From Sphingomonas zeae (GTDB taxonomy: Bacteria > Pseudomonadota > Alphaproteobacteria > Sphingomonadales > Sphingomonadaceae), in the NCBI RefSeq assembly GCF_014197135.1, contig NZ_JACIFA010000007.1, positions 62,001-126,000 on the forward strand: a stretch of DNA of 64,000 bases, in the 5' to 3' direction. A model generated the notes under the pieces. That model did not search any database. It was not told the DNA's origin and worked only from the letters and a program-made list of their open reading frames with translations. This document shows, one piece after another, positions 57,648-64,000 of the stretch. A program made the position numbers and the translations under genes. Positions within the stretch are counted from its first letter, which is position 1. Every line of letters starts with the position of its first letter.

Positions 57648-60323
57648 ATGACCAGCCTCCCCCCCATCGCCAACAATGCCGACATCCGCTTCCTGGGCGC
57701 GCAGCTCGGCGACGTGATCCGCCGTTATGGCGGCGACGCGCTGTTCGAGGCGACCGAGGCGATCCGCCGGGCCTCGGTCGATCGCTATCGTGGGCTGGGG
57801 GAAGACGGGTCGGTCGACCTGCAACTGGAAAAGCTGGCGCTGGACGAGACGCTGGATTTCGTGCGCGGCTTCATGCTGTTTTCGATGCTCGCCAATCTGG
57901 CCGAGGACCGGCAGGGTATCGCGCGCGAGCCCGCCGCGGACATCGCGGATGTGCTGACGACACTGTCCGAAAAGGGGATCGATCGCGACGCGGCCATGGA
58001 GTTGCTGGCGCAGTCGCTCGTCGTGCCGGTGCTGACCGCGCACCCGACCGAGGTGCGCCGCAAGAGCATGATCGATCATCGCAACCGCATCGCCGAATTG
58101 CTGGCGATGCGCGATGCGGGCCGTGACGTGACGCCCGATGGCGATGATGTGGACGCCGCGATCGGCCGCCAGATCGCGCTGTTGTGGCAGACGCGGGTGC
58201 TGCGTCGCGAACGTCTCTATGTCACCGACGAGGTGGAGACGGCGCTGTCATACCTGCGCGACGTGTTCCTCCCGGTGCTGCCCGCGCTCTATCAGCGCTG
58301 GGACAAGGCGTTCGGCGCGCGCGTACCTGCCTTCCTGCGGCCGGGCTCGTGGATCGGCGGCGATCGCGACGGCAACCCCTTCGTCACCGCCGAATCGCTG
58401 ACCACCGCGCTCGCCCAAGCCGCCGATGCGGTGCTCACCCATTATTGCGAGGCGGTGCACGCGCTGGGTGCCGAACTGTCCATCTCGACCGGCCATGCGC
58501 AGGTGGACGAGGCCGTGCTGGCGCTGGCAGACGCCAGCGGTGATGACGCGCTCAGCCGTTCGGACGAGCCCTATCGCCGCGCGCTCTCGGGCATCTATGC
58601 GCGGCTGGCCGCCACCCACCAGAAGCTCACCGGAAAAACCCCGCCCCGCCCCGGCAAGCTGATCGGCGAACCCTATCCCGATCCCAAGGCGCTGCGCACC
58701 GACCTCGTCGCCATCGCACGCGGGCTGGCGGCACAGGGCGACGGCGCGCTGGCGAGCGGCGGAGCCCTTGGGCGGCTGATCCGCGCGGTCGAAACCTTTG
58801 GCTTCCACCTCGCCACGCTCGACCTGCGCCAGAATTCGGCGGTGCATGAGCGCGTCGTCGCGGAGTTGCTGAAGGTCGCAGGGGTCGAGGCGGACTATCT
58901 CGCGCTGGACGAGGAGGCGCGCGTGGCGCTGCTTCGCCGCGAACTCGCCAATGCCCGGCCGCTGTTCAGCCATTATGCCGATTATTCGGACGAGACTCGC
59001 TCCGAGCTGGCGATCGTTCAGGCCGCCGCCGATGCACACGCCCAATATGGTCCGAAGTGCATCACCAATTACATCGTCTCGATGGGCAAATCGGTGTCCG
59101 ATCTGCTCGAAATCAACCTGATGCTGAAGGAATTCGGCCTTTATCGCCCCGGCGAGCCCGCCACCGCCGCGATCATGGCGGTGCCGCTGTTCGAGACGAT
59201 TGAGGATCTGGAGGCCGGGCCGGAGATCATGCGCGCCTATTTCGCGCTGCCGGAGATCGCCGCGATCGTCCGGGCGCGCGGTCATCAGGAGGTGATGATC
59301 GGCTATTCGGACTCGAACAAGGATGGCGGCTACCTGACCTCCACCTGGTCGCTGTCCAAGGCATCGAGCGCGTTCCGCCCGGTGTTCGACGAACGGGGCG
59401 TCAGGATGCAGCTGTTCCACGGGCGCGGCGGCGCGGTCGGGCGCGGCGGCGGCAGCGCCTTTGCCGCGATCCGCGCCCAGCCGCATGGCACGGTCCAGGG
59501 CCGCATCCGCATCACCGAACAGGGCGAGGTGATCGCGGGCAAATATGGCACGCGCGACTCGGCACTGACCAATTTGGAAGCCATGGCCTCCGCCACGCTG
59601 CTCGCCAGCCTAGAGCCGGACCGGCTGTCGGCGGCGGACACCGCGCGCTTTACCGCGGCGATGGAGGAATTGTCGGCCACCGCCTTCACCACCTATCGCG
59701 ACCTTGTGTACGGAACCGAGGGCTTCCGCACCTTCTTCCGCCAGATGACGCCGATCGCCGAGATTGCGGGCCTCAAGATCGGCAGCCGTCCGGCCAGCCG
59801 CAAAAAGTCCGACGCGATCGAGGATCTGCGCGCCATTCCCTGGGTGTTCAGCTGGGCGCAGGCGCGCGTCATGCTGCCCGGCTGGTTCGGCGTCGGCACT
59901 GCGATCGCGCGGTTCGAGGACAAGGCGCTGCTGGCCGAGATGGCGAAGAACTGGCCGTTCTTTGCCGCCACGCTGGCGAATATGGAGATGGTGCTGGCCA
60001 AATCCGACATCGGCATTGCGCGGCGCTATGCCGGGCTGGTCGAGGACGAGAATCTGCGGGACTCGATCTTCGGGCGCATCCATGACGGCTGGCACCGCGC
60101 GCGCGACGGCCTGCTGGGCGTGACCGGCCAAGCGCGGCTGCTGTCCGACAACCCGGCGCTGGAGGCGTCGATCCGCCTGCGCCTGCCCTATATCGAGCCG
60201 CTCAACCTGCTCCAGATCGAACTGATGAAACGCCACCGCGCCGGTGAAGACGATCCACGTATCGGCGAAGGCATCCTGTTGTCGATCAATGGCATTGCGA
60301 CTGCGCTCAGGAATAGCGGGTAA
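57648..60323 (+). CDS. ppc: Phosphoenolpyruvate carboxylase
   Basis: 891 residues, normal length. Catalytic signatures: VLTAHPTEVRRKSM with the active His, the SDSNKDGGYLTSTW loop, the HGRGGAVGRGGG loop, and the C-terminal end in NSG (most enzymes end in NTG). It fixes bicarbonate on PEP to replenish oxaloacetate. It stands alone with its own promoter region. Confidence 0.97.
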   Translation: MTSLPPIANNADIRFLGAQLGDVIRRYGGDALFEATEAIRRASVDRYRGLGEDGSVDLQLEKLALDETLDFVRGFMLFSMLANLAEDRQGIAREPAADIADVLTTLSEKGIDRDAAMELLAQSLVVPVLTAHPTEVRRKSMIDHRNRIAELLAMRDAGRDVTPDGDDVDAAIGRQIALLWQTRVLRRERLYVTDEVETALSYLRDVFLPVLPALYQRWDKAFGARVPAFLRPGSWIGGDRDGNPFVTAESLTTALAQAADAVLTHYCEAVHALGAELSISTGHAQVDEAVLALADASGDDALSRSDEPYRRALSGIYARLAATHQKLTGKTPPRPGKLIGEPYPDPKALRTDLVAIARGLAAQGDGALASGGALGRLIRAVETFGFHLATLDLRQNSAVHERVVAELLKVAGVEADYLALDEEARVALLRRELANARPLFSHYADYSDETRSELAIVQAAADAHAQYGPKCITNYIVSMGKSVSDLLEINLMLKEFGLYRPGEPATAAIMAVPLFETIEDLEAGPEIMRAYFALPEIAAIVRARGHQEVMIGYSDSNKDGGYLTSTWSLSKASSAFRPVFDERGVRMQLFHGRGGAVGRGGGSAFAAIRAQPHGTVQGRIRITEQGEVIAGKYGTRDSALTNLEAMASATLLASLEPDRLSAADTARFTAAMEELSATAFTTYRDLVYGTEGFRTFFRQMTPIAEIAGLKIGSRPASRKKSDAIEDLRAIPWVFSWAQARVMLPGWFGVGTAIARFEDKALLAEMAKNWPFFAATLANMEMVLAKSDIGIARRYAGLVEDENLRDSIFGRIHDGWHRARDGLLGVTGQARLLSDNPALEASIRLRLPYIEPLNLLQIELMKRHRAGEDDPRIGEGILLSINGIATALRNSG

Positions 60324-60345
60324 GCGCCGCCGCGCCGCCTGTGGA

Positions 60346-60993
60346 TCAGTTCGACCAATCGCGCTCCGCGTTCGCCATCACCGCGGCCATCGCCCGGTCG
60401 GCCGGATCAGGCGAGACGGCCAGCCCGGCGATCACGCCGCGCCGGTTGGACTCGGGATGGTGCTGCGCGATCTTCCACACGCCCTCCAGCCGCGTGACGT
60501 GCAGGGTCAGGCCGACGATGCCGCGCAACAGCCCAGCAATGAAATCCGCAGGTGCATCGTCCATCGACCAGGGTTCCGGCCGTCCCGCTTCCTTCACGTC
60601 CGTCAGTCGCGCCAGATGCACCGCCAGCCAGTCTGGATCACGCGTGACGGATAGCGTTCCATGCACCTGCACCACCACATAATTCCAGGTCGGCACGACC
60701 TTCCCATGCTCGCGCTTGGTCGGATACCAGCCGGGATGGACATAGGCGTGCGGCCCCTGGAATATGGCCAGCGCCGCGCAGCCGCTTTCGGCGAGCCGCC
60801 ACAGCGGGTTGGCAAGCGCGACATGCCCCTCCAGCACCAGCGCCTCGCCATCGCGCGTCGCGACCATCGGCAGCGACACCGCCTCGGGCACACCGCCCTG
60901 CACCACGACCAGCGAGGCGAGGCCGATCTCCGCCACCGCGTCGAGCAGCACATCCTCGCGCGTCTCGCGGAAAGCGCGTGGCGGATAGCTCAT
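60346..60993 (-). CDS. PaiB-family FMN-binding protein
   Basis: 215 residues from the ATG at 60993, which overlaps the ogt stop (ATGA). Split-barrel FMN fold with SLPMVATRDGEALVLEGHVALANPLWR, FQGPHAYVHPGWYPTKREHGKVVPTWNY, the family hallmark, and KIAQHHPESNRRGVIAGL. PaiB was named as a repressor in Bacillus, but the enzyme role is unclear. Translationally coupled to ogt. Confidence 0.88.
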   Translation of the reverse strand: MSYPPRAFRETREDVLLDAVAEIGLASLVVVQGGVPEAVSLPMVATRDGEALVLEGHVALANPLWRLAESGCAALAIFQGPHAYVHPGWYPTKREHGKVVPTWNYVVVQVHGTLSVTRDPDWLAVHLARLTDVKEAGRPEPWSMDDAPADFIAGLLRGIVGLTLHVTRLEGVWKIAQHHPESNRRGVIAGLAVSPDPADRAMAAVMANAERDWSN

Positions 60994-61487
60994 GCCAGCG
61001 CCAGTATCGGCTCGCCGCATTCATGGGCGAGCAGCCATCGCTTGACCGCCAGCCCGCCCGCAAAGCCGGTCAGCGTGCCGTTGGCACCGATGACCCGGTG
61101 GCACGGCGTCACGATCGACAGCGGGTTGCGCCCGTTCGCCGCTCCCACCGCCCGCGACGCACCCGGCCGTCCGATCGCGGTGGCGAGCGCCGCATAACTG
61201 CGCGTCTCACCGTATGGAATGGCCTTAAGGCCCGTCCACACGACCTTCTGAAACGCGGTGCCGACGGGGTCGAGCGGCAGGTCGAACGCGCGGCGCTCCC
61301 CCGCGAAATACTGCGACAGTTGGCGAACCGCCTCGGCTAGTATCGCATGGGCCGGATCGTCGCGCCGTTCGGGCAGTTTCACCCGCCCGGCCCGTTCCTC
61401 GGCCCACAGGACCGCGCGCAGCCCCTGCTCGCTCGCCACGAGGGTCAGCTCGCCCACCGGCGAGGCCATGGTGCATTCGCTCAACAT
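60990..61487 (-). CDS. ogt: Methylated-DNA--protein-cysteine methyltransferase
   Basis: 165 residues from the ATG at 61487 (an internal ATG six codons later is an alternative). Active-site loop IVTPCHRVIGANGTLTGFAGG with the alkyl-accepting Cys, preceded by TAFQKVVWTGLKAIPYGETRSYAALA. Suicide repair of O6-methylguanine. Ogt/MGMT form without an Ada N-terminal domain. Confidence 0.94.
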   Translation of the reverse strand: MLSECTMASPVGELTLVASEQGLRAVLWAEERAGRVKLPERRDDPAHAILAEAVRQLSQYFAGERRAFDLPLDPVGTAFQKVVWTGLKAIPYGETRSYAALATAIGRPGASRAVGAANGRNPLSIVTPCHRVIGANGTLTGFAGGLAVKRWLLAHECGEPILALA

Positions 61488-61537
61488 GGGGAGGAGCCTA
61501 GCGCAAGGACGCAGGCGTTGCGTCCCACTTCTTGCGC

Positions 61538-61933
61538 TCAAAGCCGAAAGAAGGGCGCGGCGATCTCGGGCGTGACGCGCAGCAGGCGGCCGGTGGCACG
61601 GTCGATCAGCGCCCAGGTCGTCACCGCCTCCACCTTCACCCGGCGATCGACATCCAGAAAGCGGACATGCCGGTCGAAGCGCGCACCCTTGGGCGGATCG
61701 GGCACCCAGGTCTCGGCCGTCACCGTCTCCCCCGCCACGACATTGCCGCGATAGTCGATCTCGTGCCGCGTCACGACCCACACATGGGCGGCGGCATGTT
61801 CGGGGGGCACGACGGCCTCCCAATGCGCACCCGCGATCGCCTGAATCCACTGGACCCAGACGGCGTTGTTCACATGGCCCAGCTCGTCGATATGTTCGGG
61901 CTGGGCGGTGAAGCTCATGGTGAAACGGCTCAT
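61538..61933 (-). CDS. 4-hydroxybenzoyl-CoA-type thioesterase
   Basis: 131 residues of the hot-dog fold: EHIDELGHVNNAVWVQWIQ carries the catalytic Asp/Asn region, then RHEIDYRGNVVAGETV and WALIDRATGRLLRV. Hydrolyses acyl-CoA; substrate chain unknown. The start overlaps the dedA stop (ATGA). Confidence 0.88.
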   Translation of the reverse strand: MSRFTMSFTAQPEHIDELGHVNNAVWVQWIQAIAGAHWEAVVPPEHAAAHVWVVTRHEIDYRGNVVAGETVTAETWVPDPPKGARFDRHVRFLDVDRRVKVEAVTTWALIDRATGRLLRVTPEIAAPFFRL

Positions 61934-62535
61934 GCCTGTTCGTCCGGCTCCTTGTATCGCAACCACAGCGCGCGCACGCCCCAGCCGATCGCGGCGGCGG
62001 CCATGACCAGCCCGGCCGCCATCAGGATGTGCAGCAGGCTGGGCCGATAGCGCGCGGCGAGTTCTTGAAACGCCTCGCCGAACAGATAACCGATGCCGGT
62101 GAAGATCGCTGCCCAGCACACGGCGGATGCCGCATTGACCGCGACGAACAGCCGGGTCGACACATGGCTGGTGCCCAGCGCCACCGGGCTGATCGTGCGC
62201 AGGCCGTAAAGGAAGCGGAAGGCGAAGATGAAGCCGACCGGATAACGCTCCATCATCTTGGTCACGCGGGCAAAGACGCGCCGCTTGCGCAAGCTTCGCA
62301 CCCAGCGCCCGTCCCGCGCACGGCGGCCGATGGTGAAGAAGATCTGGTCCGCCAGGAACGACCCGATCGCCGCCGCGATGAAGGCGGCGGGCCAGGCGAC
62401 CAGACCCTGATGCGCCAATATGCCGCCCGTGACGACCGCCGTCTCACCCTCCAGCCCGGCGCCGAGCGCGATGGCCGCGACGCCGTAGCGCGCGACGATC
62501 GCCTCTATGCTCAGGATTCGACTCCCAGCTGCCAC
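61930..62535 (-). CDS. DedA-family inner-membrane protein
   Basis: 201 residues from a GTG at 62535. DedA pattern: N-terminal ALGAGLEGETAVVTGGILAHQG (conserved Glu), IGSFLADQIFFTIGRRARDG, and RFLYGLRTISPVALGTSHVS with conserved Arg. Several TM helices end in a short basic tail. The family supports membrane-lipid transport or proton balance. It begins inside the end of the oligopeptidase gene. Confidence 0.85.
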   Translation of the reverse strand: MAAGSRILSIEAIVARYGVAAIALGAGLEGETAVVTGGILAHQGLVAWPAAFIAAAIGSFLADQIFFTIGRRARDGRWVRSLRKRRVFARVTKMMERYPVGFIFAFRFLYGLRTISPVALGTSHVSTRLFVAVNAASAVCWAAIFTGIGYLFGEAFQELAARYRPSLLHILMAAGLVMAAAAIGWGVRALWLRYKEPDEQA

Positions 62536-64000
62536 AGGATGAAGGCGTGCTCCTCCGCACCCTCACGCAGGGACTCGAACCGGCCCGACTTGCCGCCATG
62601 CCCGGCGCCCATATTGGTCTTGAGCAGCAGCAAATTGTTATCGGTCTTGGTCGCGCGCAACTTGGCGGCCCATTTGGCGGGCTCCCAATAGGTGACGCGC
62701 GGATCGTTCAGCCCGCCCGAGATGAACATCGGCGGATAGGGCTGCGCCCGGACATTGTCATAGGGGCTGTAGCTGCGGATCAGCTCGAACGCCGCCTTGT
62801 CCTCGATCGGATTGCCCCATTCGGGCCATTCGCCCGGCGTCAGCGGCAGCTCGGCGTCCATCATCGTGTTGAGCACGTCGACGAACGGCACATCGGCGAT
62901 CACCGCACCCCACAGCTCGGGATCGGAATTGACCACCGCACCCATCAGCTCGCCACCCGCCGAACGGCCCGCGATGGCGATCTGGCCCGCCTTGGTCCAG
63001 CCGCCCTCGATCAGCCCCTTCGCCACGTCGACGAAGTCGTGGAAGGTGTTGGTCCGCTTTTCCAGCTTGCCGTCCAGATACCATTGCTGGCCCAGATCGT
63101 CGCCGCCGCGAATATGCGCGATGGCATAGGCGAAACCGCGATCAAGCAGGCTCATCCGGCCCGTCGAGAAGCCCGGCGGGATCGCATAACCGTATGCGCC
63201 ATAGGCGTAGAGGAACAGCTTGCCCGATCCGTCGCGCGGAAAATCCTTGGGGTAGACGATCGATACCGGCACCATAGTCCCGTCGCGCGCAGGAATCTTC
63301 AGGCGCTCGGTCCGGTATTTGTCCGCGTCATAGCCCGACGGGATTTCCTGCACCTTCAGCATGGTCAACCCGCCGGTCGCCACGTCATAGTCATAGACGG
63401 TGCCCGGCGTGACCATCGACTCATAGCCGAGCCGCAAGACCGACACGTCATATTCGGGATTGTCGCCCAGCCCCGCCGTATAGCTGGCCTCGGGAAACGC
63501 GATCCGCTGGGGCACGGTCGGCGTGTCATAGCGGTGGATGGCGATGCGGTCCAAGCCGTCCTCGCGCCCCTCGACCACGAAGAAGTCCTTATAACACTCC
63601 ACCCCGGTCATGTAGAAATGCGGGTCCGGCCCGATCAGTTCGTGCCAGTCGCCCGGCGCGTCGATCGACGCGGTGCACAGGCGGAACTGCGGGTCCACAT
63701 CATTGGTGTGGATGAACAGCGTGCCGTCATGCTCGTCCACGTCATACTCGCGCCCCTCCTTGCGGGGTGCGACCAGGATCGGCTCGGCAAAGACATTGTC
63801 AGCCGGGAGCAGCCGCACCTCGCTGGTGACATGATCGCCGGTCGCGATGACGATCCAGTTGCGCGCGGAGGTCTCGGCGACGGCGACGCGGTAGCCCTCG
63901 TCATCCTCGTGGAACAGCTCGACATCGTCGGCGACGGGCGTGCCCAGCCGGTGGAAGCGCGCATTGTCGGTCCGCCACTGGGCATTGGCCACGCCGTAGA
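62511..64000 (-). CDS. ptrB: Oligopeptidase B (S9A family), 3' part
   Basis: The frame runs past the right edge, so the N-terminal part is missing; GTG at 63992 is internal. About 496 codons are visible. Propeller region first, then the catalytic domain: IAGRSAGGELMG (Ser), GGLNDPRVTYWEP (Asp) and NMGAGHGGKSGRF (His). Prefers Arg/Lys in small peptides. The 3' end overlaps dedA by 25 bp. Confidence 0.93.
   Translation of the reverse strand, partial: YGVANAQWRTDNARFHRLGTPVADDVELFHEDDEGYRVAVAETSARNWIVIATGDHVTSEVRLLPADNVFAEPILVAPRKEGREYDVDEHDGTLFIHTNDVDPQFRLCTASIDAPGDWHELIGPDPHFYMTGVECYKDFFVVEGREDGLDRIAIHRYDTPTVPQRIAFPEASYTAGLGDNPEYDVSVLRLGYESMVTPGTVYDYDVATGGLTMLKVQEIPSGYDADKYRTERLKIPARDGTMVPVSIVYPKDFPRDGSGKLFLYAYGAYGYAIPPGFSTGRMSLLDRGFAYAIAHIRGGDDLGQQWYLDGKLEKRTNTFHDFVDVAKGLIEGGWTKAGQIAIAGRSAGGELMGAVVNSDPELWGAVIADVPFVDVLNTMMDAELPLTPGEWPEWGNPIEDKAAFELIRSYSPYDNVRAQPYPPMFISGGLNDPRVTYWEPAKWAAKLRATKTDNNLLLLKTNMGAGHGGKSGRFESLREGAEEHAFILWQLGVES

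Overview
This window looks like chromosomal DNA of an aerobic, yellow-pigmented alphaproteobacterium of the Sphingomonas group. The evidence is the high-GC base composition and the gene content: a CcrM-type cell-cycle methyltransferase, a crtY-crtI-crtB carotenoid set, an Atm1-type ABC exporter, an aa3-type oxidase subunit IV, split pntAA/pntAB transhydrogenase genes, ergothioneine egtB-egtD, and many copies of a GC-rich intergenic repeat. No rRNA, tRNA, insertion sequence or complete prophage was recognised. The species assignment is inference from gene content, not from a search.

Layout. 0-2.1 kb: transhydrogenase operon read leftwards (small aa3 subunit IV, pntAA, pntAB, start of pntB), with a DUF559 nuclease gene between pntAA and pntAB flanked by inverted repeat halves. 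2.3-9.9 kb: an NtrC-type regulator, bestrophin, thiD, rnhB, ccrM (with a leader dense in GANTC sites), folP and an exonuclease. 9.9-12.9 kb: a three-gene signalling operon (CHASE3 histidine kinase, single-domain receiver, receiver-HisKA_2 kinase). 13.1-19.8 kb: a secreted methyltransferase-like protein, gyrB, an ankyrin protein, a small secreted protein, recF and dnaN. 20-26.2 kb: an outer-membrane barrel, a histidine phosphatase, a secreted protein, rlmN, cfa, and a molybdoenzyme with its cytochrome b. 26.2-29.3 kb: a flavin reductase, a PH-domain protein, a TauE/SafE permease and a TIGR01244 sulfurtransferase-like gene. 29.4-38.1 kb: a beta-propeller protein, crtY, crtI, a hydrolase, the Atm1-type transporter, crtB and a LOG-family gene. 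38.3-41.1 kb: csbD-like, recQ and a GNAT gene.

41.1-42.1 kb is a visibly AT-richer islet with a winged-helix protein and a small membrane protein. It is followed by a sterol-desaturase-family gene, a DUF2141 gene, MipA/OmpV, lipoproteins, ung, a YjdM/PhnA-like gene and a truncated orphan Phd/YefM antitoxin. The longest gene-poor stretch (47.3-47.7 kb) holds two CRISPR-like hairpin units 61 bp apart. Then come thiC with a TPP riboswitch, two tandem ferritin-like genes with a strong terminator, egtD, egtB, an ATP:cob(I)alamin adenosyltransferase gene, a twin-TM protein, gluQ, an HNH nuclease, an EF-hand lipoprotein, ppc, a PaiB-like gene, ogt, a thioesterase, dedA, and the 3' part of an oligopeptidase B gene that runs off the right edge.

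The most unusual signals are: (1) a modular family of four-hairpin repeats, one pair of which brackets a DUF559 nuclease gene inside the pnt operon, suggesting a nuclease-repeat cassette comparable in logic to REP/RAYT systems; (2) a ccrM leader with six GANTC sites, a perfect DnaA box and a CtrA-like site; (3) the 61-bp-spaced CRISPR-like relic; (4) a protein whose start codon and signal peptide are separated by an intragenic repeat.
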